Positions 9,401 to 16,339 of a stretch of DNA of 19,832 bases are shown piece after piece. The notes under the pieces are model-generated. The model saw only the letters and a list, made by a program, of their open reading frames with translations, did no database searches and was not told the DNA's origin. The position numbers and the translations under genes are program-made. Position 1 is the stretch's first letter. Each line of letters starts with the position of its first letter. Source of the stretch: Larix sibirica (taxonomy: Eukaryota > Streptophyta > Pinopsida > Pinales > Pinaceae); assembly GCA_004151065.3 (NCBI GenBank), contig NWUY0300018325.1, positions 33,692 to 53,523 of the forward strand, given 5' to 3'.

Positions 9401-12400
9401 CGCCTAAAATGTAAAGGACCTTGGCAGGAATGTAGGAAACCCATTTTAAATGTCTTTGCTGTTGAATTTTAGATTGTGAATCAAAAAACTGGGGTTAACA
9501 ATCAGTGTGTAAAATAGTTTCTTTACCAAGGTTGTAATGCCAACATTGCTTGAGTGCTTGGACCAAAACATATCATTCCTTGGCATAAGTGCTGTGGTTG
9601 AGCTTGCCCAGGGTTGAGCTTGCCCAGGGATAAGGTCTCTGAATGATATGCCATTGGATGTGCTCCCTACTTAAAAACAATGCTACAGCCTTATTGCGAA
9701 GTGTGTCTATCTCAAAAGGCTGTAGATAGACAACGAAAAGAATTTGGTCTACCAAAACGTAAGAGGAGCAATAGTGATATCAGAGCCAGACAGTCTGAAT
9801 TGGTTCACACTAGAGAGGGGCCAAACCAAAAAGGTGAGGTTGCTCTATCCCAAACTGGCTGATTCTGGCCTCTATCAAGTTCTACAGGGTTTTGAGATAA
9901 GCTTCATTGTTGCGTATCCAAAAATCAAGTTTGTCCCCATTAAGAGCCCCATCAAATTAAAGTGCCAAAAATTTAGTGTCCAACTTGAAGGTCTATTAAG
10001 AAATAGGAATCGCTTGCTTGGTGAAGAATGCGTTGAAATTGAGATTGTCATTAGAGAATAATGTTGATGGGTGATGAGTTATTGAACATACTCACCATAT
10101 CATGATTTATTTCAGCCTGAAACTCCTGTTGTCCTTGGACCAGCTGCTAGTGTTGAGTATCAAGGGTTTCAAGCAATAGGCATTGTTACTCGTGCATTTG
10201 TTCAACCAAGACTTGGGACAAGTTGGAGCCCTGGGAGTCTCTCAATTCAGTAGAGCTTTTATTGGGAGCCATAGAACAATTTTACACCCGTAATAGTGAT
10301 TCGTGAGTTATTGGCAAAACCGAAAAACAAGAGATATAAGAAAAAGAAAATAAACTCAAAGAAGAATCAAAATTGGTAAGAAAATGCAACTTTACCACTC
10401 AACAGTTTTAAAGTCTCTTCGTCCCTATATCCCCTTGTGGGAATAATTTCATCTTAAAACTGTAGTTTCCACAACTTGGAGAGCTTGAAAAAAGATTTCA
10501 AGTAGGAAGAAAGTCATAAAGGAGACCAAAATGGCAGAAGCTCTTGCAAACTACTAATTGTAAGGCTCTAATACCAATTGATATGAGGACAATGCCAGCA
10601 ATATAAGATAAATACTCACACAAAGGAAAACACAAGAGCTAGTATGCACATATGAACGAAGATAGTTGAAATTGTACACATGACATACAAAATTGTAGGG
10701 AGTGTTCCAAATTGACCCAGTCTCCAATAAAAACAATAAAGCTAAGTTACCAGGGTTCGGATCCAGAAATTAGCTTTATTGTATTTATTGGATACTTGGA
10801 CAATTTTGTATGTCATGTGTACAGTTTCAACAATCTTCGCACGGATCCGAATCTGCCCACTTTTTTAAAAGCCAAGATCTAGATATGATGGGGAAACGGC
10901 AAGTACAAACAATATAAAAATAAAATTATAATTTTTAAAAATAAAATTTATATAATTTTTTAAACATATAACCTATATAAAAAAATTATAAATTACAATA
11001 ACATAAAATTACACAACCATGACAATTACACTTCCATAAAATAATTATTATATAATAGTTACAAATAATAATTAATATAGTACATTAATTATTTTACTAA
11101 AAGTAAAAATGCTAGATATATAAAAATAATTGGTGCAACATTTCACAATATAGTATATATGTTAACTAAATAAACATAATCAAGGGGAGACCAAAACGAT
11201 TAAGGTGTTTTATATAGAATATAGGGGTATCGTATTGCTCAAGGCTAAGACCACGAGGCACAATTTCGTGCGACCACTCATGATGAGGTGAAAGGAGTGC
11301 CCTCTCCTGCCCTCATGCGCACTGCTCATGCTAGCTATGACCCATTAGTAAGTGACTTGTAGACCCAATGTGAAAGAAGTGCCCTCTCCCGCCCTCATGC
11401 GCATTGCTCATGCTAGCTATGACCCATCAGTAAGAGAACTTGTAGACCCAATGTCAGGTCCAGTGCAAATAATCTAAAAACCGCCAACTATTTAGTATTT
11501 ACACACGTATTTACAATTGGTGGAAAGTTTGGGACCAACCGCCACGATTCTCCATGATATGCAATAAATTTTATCAAGGCAAAGGCAAAATCATGGAAGA
11601 CATCACCAAGCAACTCCACCCATCCACCAATCGTAAGCAACAAGAGCGACACCTTCAAATTGACAAGGGATACCTTCCAAAGCGGATCTCATTGTCGAGA
11701 GATACCTTCCAATGCAAATCCAAGGCAGATCCAAATCTGAATCCATATCCAAACAGGGGATCCAGGGATCCAGGGATCCATGACCCAGGGCCCGCGGATC
11801 CAATAACATAGCAATAAAGTACGTGAGTGATCAATTTAGACTAAGTCACTTAAAAGAGATAGGTTAGCGTACAAAATAGAAAAATACAAATATAATCCAT
11901 GTTCATGAAACTAAGTCCCATTACAACCCTAAGAGCTACATGGCCTTCTAGTAGATGAAATTTACAAAAAGGATACTGACATTCTTTAAAATTAAGAGCA
12001 TAGTCTCAAAACTAGGGCATTGTTGCAGTTGGTGTAGTTGAATATACACTTGCATGCCACTTAACCTAAACGTGTATATTTCATCTCTATTTGTTAAAGA
12101 TGTATGTGCAAGATCATGATCATGTGTTGAGTAGGTTTATATTTAGATGGAGCATGAAGGAAAACATACCACTATATTATGAATTCATACCATGGTATAA
12201 GTATATATCCAATGGAACCATTATGGTATAAACAAGTCATAATAGAAACCAAACAATAGCATGTCATACTTGCAAGCAACATCCTGCTAAAGGAAGTCAA
12301 ATTAAGGTGGTAAGTTCACATTCATTTTTGGTATCAAAATTATTATGTTTCATATGCATGGTTTCTCTTAGGCTACTAGAATTTATATAGATCTAAAATG

Positions 12401-15044
12401 TCAAAATGTTGTTGCCATGTTAACATAGTGACTTATCAAACCATACAAAACACAATAAAGTTAAGTGTGTGAAGAGGTTCTAGATAAACAGTATTAATCT
12501 CAAAATGATAAGAGCAATTTGCCTAAATAGAATAATTGTTATATAAAAACTTTATCGCCAAGGTTAACAACATACAAGCTACAAAATGGTATCTTTTTCC
12601 CCAAAGTTTGACATATTTGAATAATTTAAATATGGTAGAGGTAAGCATAGCAACCAATAGATGGATTTGAATGGTAATGACATATTGCTGCAAACTTCTA
12701 CAACTCAACAATGTAAAAGGACGGACCTCAAAACCAAATATGGAATACTTTGAAGAATTCACTATGTTGAGCAATGCCTTCAAAATAGGAATAAAGCCTA
12801 AAATACTACACATTCTCTTCTCAAATACCACACATTATCTTCTTTGTAGTGATAAAGCCTAAAATTGGCAAAAACAACAAGAACGACTCTAGCATATTCA
12901 GACTTCAACTACAACTTTGCTTAATGGGGCAAGGTTGGTGGATTTTGATGTCTTACCAACAATTTCATGTTTTTTAATGTATTACAAACTTAGGTACAAA
13001 TATTACTATTATCTACCTAATAATTGAATCAAGACCAAATCCAATGATATAAGCAATACAAGCAAGTTGCAACTCTTGCCTAAGAGTCTAAAACCATGTT
13101 TGATGGCAATCTAATCAGAAAGTCCTTTATTTTATCTTGCTGAAGATACTGCATATTGCCAAATCCAAGTCATAAATAAAAAAATTTGACAATAGTGCAA
13201 AATATTTCACTTCAAAAAAGGGAGAGTTTCAAGGCAGAAAAATGACCAGAGAGACAATTGGGGATCATTATATTGTAGTCTCCACAAATTGTATCCAAGA
13301 GCCTGCTGCATAAAATCCTTAGCATCTATAACAAACCCACAAATGGCACATGTGAATATTTGGAGGAGAGGAAGTCACATAAAACAAATTATGCCCATGA
13401 TTATATAAAAGTACAGCAAGCTTCAAAAAATATAAATATCACAATGAACTGCAATTTCTTTCAAAATGAAGGCTCTACTTAGCATTTCAATTCAAAAGGT
13501 GATGCTTTACTACAAGGTTCAACCCACCTTTTCTTATAACCACCACTAGTGACATGTAGATCCAATTGCCCTTTCTAAACAGTACTTTTGTATCTCTTTC
13601 GAATGGGCCAAGATGCACAAGGCTTGCTACATGGGCATAAGCATGACAAAGCCAAAATGCAAGAGAAGAGAATAGCGAACTTACTAAATTTAGATGGCAA
13701 AGTAGGCTTACCAACTGGATATTGTAATTTGTGCATCAAAAAATGTATAATAAAAATAACTTGCCACGTGTTGGGAGAAACTAAACCTTGAAAGAAACGT
13801 TGCATCACTTTGCAAACTCCAGCCTCATCAATAGTTCCATTCTTCAGATTTTCCAATAGTTCTTCAGACTTCCAAAATAGTTTTATGCCCTTAGAATCCT
13901 TACTTCCATGAAATATCCTCCGAACGCAATCAAACTCCTTCATGAGAGCTTCTCTATCCCAGTCAGGTGCACAGTGCTGAAACACATCCTTCACCCACCC
14001 TAATAGTTCTGATGTCCTCTTACAAGCCCGGCACTTGAAAAGCATTTCAGATGACCCTGCACCACCCTTAAGACTGGTACCCATGCTTATTTGCTCCGCA
14101 CGAATTGCACAATCTGTGTGTGTCCAGTGGGAACAAGTATCACAGCCCACCCACCGGCAAGTATTCACTTCAAAGTCAAATTTGCTGCAAATAACACACA
14201 TGCAAAGGCTGCAGAATCCACTCTTGGTGGTACAAACTTCACAGCTACAATCATCCGCAGGAAGTTGACTCTGACATGCTATATTTCTACATCGTTTCTG
14301 GGCAAAGATCTCAATGAGGACCGTTTGAGTGACACTGATATCTGGATGCAAAAAAGCTTGAATGCCTGTCTTTATAGCAACAAATACTTCTAACTGAACT
14401 CTGTGTGCCCTGGACATTGACTCAGGCGTAAGATCAGTCCTGCTTTGTACAAGCTTTTGCAAAAGGGCAAATTCCTCCCTGTGTTGAAGACCTCCTGTGC
14501 CTTCAAGGATAACTCGAAGCTCAGCTTTCAGATCTTCCAGAAATTCCTCTGGCTGTTCACGCATTCTCTCTGCAATTACATCAAGCCCTCCCCCCGCTAC
14601 ATCTCGAAGCAGGATCCGATCTGAATTCGCTACTCTATGTACCACTGTCTGCTCTGGCCGTTCACTTTCTTCCTCTGCTTCTTTCTCCCTCTCCATTTCC
14701 TTCTTGTGACGAGAATGCTCTGCTACCATCTCCACTCGTGTCTGCTCGGTAGGCCATGTTTCCCGTGAGCTTGCACTCTCTGAGGGAGACTCACGTACAT
14801 TGTCAGGATGGGAAATAGGTCCTCTTAGATCTGCTGATCCACAGGCTTCAGACGATGCAAGGGAAAGAGAGGTCTGTAGGCCAGGAGTCCTAGATTGTTG
14901 CCGAGGTGGAGGCATTTGCTGTTGTTGCTGTTGAAAGGATGCTCCGGAGGAGGTCCCCATGAAATCAATGGACTTTTCTTTAAGGCTTGATGTAGCTGGG
15001 GCTTTCTTTTGCAGTAAAGGGATGCAGTCAGCTGGTTGTTTCAT
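2839..15044 (-). CDS. OBE1/OBE2-like: OBERON-type PHD-finger protein (OBE1/OBE2-like), two coding exons
   Basis: The coding sequence is join(15044..13787, 3452..2839) on the minus strand: 1,872 nt, 623 residues plus TGA. In Arabidopsis, OBE proteins are nuclear PHD-finger factors acting redundantly in root and shoot meristem establishment and auxin-dependent embryonic patterning. OBE1/OBE2 are also known as potyvirus VPg-interacting proteins, a host-factor role. Visible parts in order: Gln/Pro/Ser-rich N terminus (1-100), with ESPSESASSRETWPT near 85-99; acidic charged stretch (105-130); OBERON domain from about 140; Cys/His-rich PHD finger (about 266-341); alpha-helical region with WVKDVFQHCAPDWDREAL (350-367); coiled coil (about 445-575); polar tail. 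ATG 15044 follows an in-frame TAA nine bases upstream, so no longer N terminus is possible in this exon. Splicing restores the family block QRFFQ-E-LE exactly. No disabling change is seen. OBE3/OBE4 is less likely because the N-terminal and coiled-coil motifs resemble OBE1/OBE2. Confidence 0.9.
3634..4158. repeat. 262-bp tandem duplication inside the intron
   Basis: The block starting AAAATTTCACTTGTTCCAAT at 3634 recurs at 3896, an offset of 262 bp, and stays aligned through CATCTGTTAAGCTGCAGGAA, GATGACACGTAGATACATTA and TTCACTCCAACCCAGTACTA. I saw only a handful of substitutions and one extra 9-bp AATACAATA step in the second copy near 4096. After 4158 a third partial copy begins (TTCACTCCAACCCAGTACTG near 4167, then a diverged AAATACGATAGG). 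The high identity implies a recent event. The 160-codon plus-strand frame across the second copy begins at TTG, not ATG, and I do not consider it a gene. Confidence 0.88.
4200..5240. other. Intronic sequence without a recognised gene
   Basis: There is no conserved coding block on either strand. The only structure I noted is a short direct repeat near 4794-4848. The remainder looks like decayed repeat or unique intron sequence. Confidence 0.4.
4794..4848. repeat. 29-bp direct repeat pair
   Basis: TGGCCAGCTGAGGACCAAGG at 4794 is repeated as TGGTCAGCTGAGGACCGAGG at 4823, followed by similar bases. It is a local tandem duplication in the intron with a few substitutions. Confidence 0.7.
5245..5340. 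repeat. Dispersed repeat, copy 1 (partner at 7196-7294)
   Basis: The tail ATATATAAGCATTCACTGTT followed by GTCTA is identical to the sequence ending near 7294. Upstream, CTCTCACTGC, GAGTTGCAATAACCTGAT and similar blocks align to CTCTCACAAC and GAGTTGCAGTAACTTGAT in the second copy. The copies are in the same orientation about 1.95 kb apart. They may be two insertions of a short element, or the ends of one larger decayed element. Confidence 0.55.
5982..6148. repeat. Degenerate ~41-bp tandem repeat, about four units
   Basis: Successive units begin ATCTCTGTAACAGGTTACCA (about 5982), ACCTCTGTATGACTACTGGA (about 6024), ACCTCTATATCAGCTAGCTG (about 6065) and ACACTTAGGTTAGCTTACTG (about 6105). Each ends in a block like ATACACAGATTAA or ATATGCAGGTCAG. 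The units are well diverged, so the array is old. It lies in the intron and has no visible coding content. Confidence 0.5.
6336..6488. repeat. Diverged ~43-bp direct repeats 110 bp apart
   Basis: AGTACCAGGACATTATTTAA at about 6336 and AGTATCAGGGGCATTTTGTA at about 6446 both continue into TTTTG-C, CACAA/CGAA and TGACT. They look like fragments of one short-period repeat, or a duplicated element end. Confidence 0.4.
7050..7300 (+). mobile_element. Possible tRNA-derived SINE
   Basis: TAACTAAGTGG at 7072-7082 resembles a Pol III A box (T-R-G-C-N-N-A-G-T-G-G with one mismatch). AGTTCACAGCC at 7115-7125 resembles a degenerate B box. Their roughly 30-bp spacing is as in tRNA-derived SINE heads, and the context CCCCAGTTCACAGCCCAAGG is reminiscent of plant SINEs. 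The downstream body (about 7196-7294) is repeated at 5245-5340, as expected of a multicopy element. No target duplication or clean tail was found, so this is a tentative call. Confidence 0.28.
7445..7800 (-). repeat. 3' LTR of the minus-strand Ty3/gypsy element
   Basis: On the minus strand it begins TGGTGAAACTTTG at 7800 and ends near CA at 7445-7450 (lower edge uncertain by about 5 bp). It aligns along its length with the interrupted 5' LTR: ACATG-ATTATATTTG, TATTTTGTAC, GTGACTTAGTCT, TTTATTG, GGAGAC and CTCTTGTGTTTTC occur in the same order. Just outside it, the minus strand carries AGTAGGGGATG and AATAGGCAGGAAT, plausible polypurine-tract remains. Internally a 36-bp block (GAAGATTG...ACTCC) is duplicated at 7521-7556 and 7585-7620. 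No convincing 5-bp target duplication with the other LTR was found. Confidence 0.72.
7815..8160 (-). pseudogene. Integrase C terminus and chromodomain-like tail (frameshifted)
   Basis: The frame at 8154-7963 reads NAFELYLSQS and then DVVNASELKLYE, matching the Ty3/gypsy block 'G-x-N-A-F-x-L-x-L-P ... S-V-V-N-V-E-N-L-K-L-Y-E'. A neighbouring frame at about 7940-7860 gives YPLVLSN and VAKAVWSLKQSGSPN, the position of the chromodomain 'V-L-V-K-W-K-G-L-P' block. Another frame at about 7860-7830 gives FEQHFPHLQQK and a stop, the usual polyprotein end. At least two frameshifts are needed to connect these pieces. The chromodomain assignment rests on position and weak similarity. Confidence 0.6.
8170..8213. 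repeat. 22-bp tandem duplication in the integrase remnant
   Basis: GGATGTACCACACTGAATGG plus TT at 8170-8191 is immediately repeated from 8192. The copies are identical over about 21 bases, so the duplication is recent compared with the decay of the element around it. Confidence 0.85.
8531..8667. repeat. ~50-bp direct repeat within the integrase remnant
   Basis: GTGCTGCAAAATATCCAAGC, then ACTGATCCCACTGTTCGTTC (ending at 8580), recurs as GTGCTGCAAAATATACAAGC, then ACTGATCCCACTTTTTGTTC (ending at 8667). The offset is about 87 bp with few mismatches. On the minus strand it duplicates the WDQCLxILQH integrase segment, a post-insertion slippage or repair event. Confidence 0.82.
9408..9722 (-). 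pseudogene. Ty3/gypsy RNase H remnant
   Basis: The minus strand reads YLQPFEIDT near 9722, then in a shifted frame GHPMAYHSETLS, then KLNHSTYAKE (ending at a stop at 9575-9573). It resumes beyond that stop as YVLVQALKQ, YNLGKETILHTDC and SQSKIQQQRHLKWVSY, down to about 9408. These correspond in order to the 'F-x-I-x-T-D-A-S', 'H-P-I-A-Y-x-S', 'S-T-Y-x-K-E' and 'F-x-x-x-T-D-H' blocks of the element RNase H. Single-base changes create stops and shifts. A 16-bp tandem duplication (GGTTGAGCTTGCCCAG at 9596 and 9612) sits inside it. Confidence 0.78.
9790..10272 (-). pseudogene. Gag remnant of the Ty3/gypsy element
   Basis: An ATG at 10272 opens MAPNKSSTELRDSQGSNLSQ, a typical polar Gag start, and soon meets a stop. 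In another frame near 9955 the minus strand reads FDGALNGDKLDFWIR, then EAYLKTL. This matches the Gag block 'K-F-D-G-x-x-x-G-D-x-L-x-x-W-I' of Ty3/gypsy elements. Less than about 200 bp later the sequence is already RNase H, so the 3' part of gag, protease and reverse transcriptase have been deleted. The deletion junction lies roughly at 9730-9800. Confidence 0.65.
10273..10563 (-). other. Retroelement 5' leader between primer-binding site and gag
   Basis: This minus-strand segment of about 290 bp lies between the primer-binding site and the gag ATG, where an untranslated leader is expected. I saw no reading frame or RNA structure that I could support. Confidence 0.5.
10564..10577 (-). other. 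Primer-binding site complementary to initiator-Met tRNA
   Basis: The minus strand reads TTGGTATTAGAGCC directly after the LTR end ...ATATCA. The core TGGTATTAGAGC matches the widespread plant LTR-element site TGGTATCAGAGC at 11 of 12 positions, which pairs with the 3' end of initiator methionine tRNA. Its place one or two bases after the LTR fixes the 5' LTR boundary at 10579. Confidence 0.8.
10657..10839. repeat. Large inverted repeat (palindrome) of LTR sequence
   Basis: The left arm 10657-10745 and the right arm 10770-10839 are reverse complements around a 24-nt loop (10746-10769). Shared blocks include GTACACATGACATACAAAAT and the perfect 12-bp base CAATAAAGCTAA / TTAGCTTTATTG. The right arm lacks about 19-20 bp present in the left (the GGGAGTGTTCCAAATTGA part). 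The left arm is the resident LTR and the right arm lies inside the inserted segment. Confidence 0.85.
10742..11811. mobile_element. Insertion in the 5' LTR, possibly a non-autonomous hAT-like DNA element
   Basis: The insert is flanked by the 8-bp direct repeat CAATAAAG at 10734-10741 and 11812-11819. The 3' LTR has the octamer once (7688-7695) and is continuous through the site, which proves the insertion. An 8-bp target duplication is characteristic of hAT transposons. The ends are CTAAGTTACC on the left and, reading inward from the right, CTATGTTATT: a weak 7-of-10 inverted match, so the superfamily is uncertain. Both ends are GGATCC-rich (10758, 10842 and 11758-11800), like subterminal repeats. 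The interior holds the inverted LTR copy, an AT-rich core (about 10910-11160), an 82-bp tandem repeat and no transposase. Confidence 0.6.
11288..11452. repeat. 82-bp tandem duplication inside the inserted element
   Basis: The copies are 11288-11369 and 11370-11452. Each starts GTGAAAG(G/A)AGTGCCCTCTC, passes CATGCTAGCTATGACCCAT and ends ACTTGTAGACCCAAT. They differ at about half a dozen positions and one single-base indel. Further GC-rich text precedes and follows without a reading frame. Confidence 0.88.
11921..13480. other. Intronic sequence without a recognised gene
   Basis: This is AT-rich intron between the LTR element and coding exon 1. A minus-strand frame of about 100 codons (12831-12523) and an overlapping plus-strand frame show no motif I recognise and contain no conserved-looking block, so I treat them as chance. 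A short repeat of AAAGCCTAAAAT occurs near 12795 and 12851. Nothing else was evident. Confidence 0.4.
13787..15044 (-). CDS. OBE1/OBE2-like: OBERON coding exon 1 (N terminus, OBERON domain, PHD finger)
   Basis: This exon encodes residues 1-419 plus the first base of codon 420. A second Met at residue 29 (codon 14960-14958) begins MGTSSGASF and resembles the N terminus known for angiosperm OBE1, so either Met could be used. A run of six Gln follows it. The OBERON part reads LLRDVAGGGLDVIAERM and TGIQAFLHPDIS. The Cys/His ligands of the PHD finger can be assigned as C283-C286, C301-C304, H309-C312 and C338-C341, with extra cysteines before it (CRNIACQSQL, DDCSCEVC). In histone-binding PHD fingers such a zinc fold reads H3 tails. 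The exon is continuous with no stop or frameshift. Confidence 0.92.
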
Positions 15045-15084
15045 CAAAAGCAGTTACAAGGTCAATACTTGCTTAAACCTGTGC

Positions 15085-16051
15085 CTAAAACACAGGCCAG
15101 TTTGACCTGTTAACTACCTCTCATCAGCCTCGAATACCTTGACTCAGCCAATATTTTGCCAGATGCTCAAAGATTATATATGCCGCTATGGACGTCTTCC
15201 TGCAAAATTGCGAACGTATCATGGCTAGGATAAGAAAGATAACAGATGTACTCCAAATTTAGATCCTTCAAGTTCATTAACATTTTTTTACCTTTCTCCA
15301 GCAATTTCCTGCAGGGAAAGGTTTAGTGGCTAATAATTACCATTGGCTTTTCTTTCAGTTTTAGCTTTAAAACATTTACCAATTGAAAAAGAACAATCCC
15401 CTCGTTTTCTCTTATAACAATATCAACTTGCAACAGATTGAAAACCAAACACAAACTTTGCTGTGACAGACATTGTGCATTTAAATAAAACAAGGATAAA
15501 CCAAATACAACACCTACAACTCCTTAGTGGATTTGGGCCAGAGCACATCAAGATGAAAACTCACGGCTAATAACCACATTAACCTCATGAGAAACAATAA
15601 ACCTCGTTTCAATCATCTAAAATTATATGCTGTGGCCATTACTCCAAAATTACGCGAAACTGATTGTTGGACATCGGGATAGGTTTAGCCCAAAAATGAC
15701 GAAACTTGAGATTTAAAAGCTCACAGGGAAGTGCAGCTACCCATTTGGTCTACAGGCATAAAAATAACTAACTTATCAGCAAACACAAGGATGCAAGCCT
15801 AAAGGCTAAATTTCATCCACCCGAGAAGCATAAACAAGGATCGCCAACAATACCGTGTTCTGCAGGGTTTGCTCAATATCTGCCCCCCGGAAAAGGATAC
15901 CCGGAGACCCGAACTTCGAACGACCTCAGAAATTTAAGCTCTGAGAAAAAAAAATATCAATACAAACTTAGAACATTGCAACCTACCCTTCAACCACCCC
16001 ACCCACAAAAAAAAACCTGGAGAAAATGAAAGAAATGAAGCAAAACCCTAC
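15085..16051 (-). other. Probable 5'UTR intron of the OBERON gene
   Basis: On the coding strand GACTAGGAG|GTAGGGTTTT gives a good donor (GT at 16051-16050), followed by a T-rich stretch as in plant introns. A matching acceptor, CTGTGTTTTAG, ends at 15085; CAG at 15079-15077 is an alternative. The 40 bases before the ATG would then be the last part of the 5'UTR. The segment contains no conserved coding sequence. Leader introns are common in plant genes of this kind, but the exact sites are inferred. Confidence 0.42.
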
Positions 16052-16330
16052 CTCCTAGTCAGACACCGTGTACAAGCGGAATCGCAGGTTAATGGCGGAT
16101 TTCAGATAGAGGGCACAAGAATTGAACCTTGTACCCGTCGCAGCATCCCGGATAAAAATAACAATAACAATATTTTGACCAGATTCCCCCTACCTGCAAC
16201 TTCGTTCATTCGATCTCGAAGCCAGGACCCCTCAATATCTGATCGGCGATTCCACCGGCACGACCGGCTGCTACGGGCCCCGCCTGTCCACCATGTCGCG
16301 CCACTACACTACACTGCACACTTCTCTAGA
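16052..16330 (-). other. Probable 5' noncoding exon and transcription start region
   Basis: Base composition rises sharply to GC-rich around 16200-16400 compared with the AT-rich surroundings, as at plant transcription starts. The segment lies immediately upstream of the candidate donor at 16051. I cannot place the transcription start precisely. Confidence 0.35.
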
Positions 16331-16339
16331 TGATGTCAG

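Larger units (their letters stand above)
7445..11920 (-). mobile_element. Degenerate Ty3/gypsy LTR retrotransposon (chromovirus-like), internally deleted
   Basis: In minus-strand order this holds: 5' LTR (11920-10579, split by an insertion), primer-binding site (10577-10564), gag remnant, RNase H, integrase, chromodomain-like tail, purine-rich tract and 3' LTR (7800 to about 7445). The order RNase H - integrase - chromodomain identifies Ty3/gypsy, and the C-terminal FEQHFPHL-type block suggests a chromovirus. The internal region is only about 2.8 kb, against at least about 4.5 kb in complete elements. Protease and nearly all of reverse transcriptase are gone, and every reading frame is interrupted. 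It is antisense relative to nothing: it lies in the same orientation as the host gene, so the OBERON pre-mRNA contains it in sense. It cannot be autonomous. Confidence 0.85.
10579..11920 (-). repeat. 5' LTR, split by a 1,070-bp insertion
   Basis: The LTR parts are 11920-11812 (minus strand TGGGACTTAG..., aligning to the first 110 bp of the 3' LTR) and 10741-10579 (aligning to the rest and ending in CA next to the primer-binding site). Together they give roughly 270-280 bp, somewhat shorter than the 3' LTR, which has an internal 64-bp-period duplication. The two LTRs differ at many positions and by several indels, so the element is old. Confidence 0.75.
3453..13786 (-). other. 10.3-kb phase-1 intron of the OBERON gene, filled with repeats
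   Basis: On the coding strand the donor is TTTCAAG|GTTTAGTTTC (GT at 13786-13785) and the acceptor is TTTTGGATGCAG|AGTTAGAG. The length of 10,334 nt is inferred directly from the two exon ends. The intron contains a Ty3/gypsy element with a nested insertion (about 7445-11920), a 262-bp tandem duplication, a possible SINE and several minor repeats. I see no additional conserved OBE coding block within it: the protein is continuous across the junction. Small alternative exons cannot be excluded by eye. Confidence 0.85.

Noticed and set aside
9744-10061. Plus-strand frame of 105 codons
   Set aside because: It is the reverse strand of the gag remnant, which explains its openness.
11758-11800. 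GGATCC repeats as a cloning or vector artefact
   Set aside because: The repeats sit inside natural-looking sequence, recur at both ends of the insertion with varied flanks, and the insert has a clean target duplication.
7445-11925. A 5-bp target duplication around the Ty3/gypsy element
   Set aside because: The bases outside the LTRs (TTACA at 11921; TACCC or TGCCC near 7445) do not match, so none is claimed; the lower LTR edge is also uncertain.
12523-12831. Minus-strand frame of 102 codons in the intron
   Set aside because: No motif, no conserved block, no proper gene context; most likely chance openness.
13575-13786. Read-through extension of exon 1 (GLVSPNTWQV onward)
   Set aside because: It follows a good GT donor and has no similarity to OBERON proteins; it is intronic unless the intron is retained.
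14035-14709. Plus-strand frames opposite coding exon 1
   Set aside because: They are antisense shadows of the PHD and OBERON coding sequence.
15045-15047. Start one codon upstream of ATG 15044
   Set aside because: The codon is TTG, not a normal plant nuclear start; ATG 15044 is the first in frame after the TAA.
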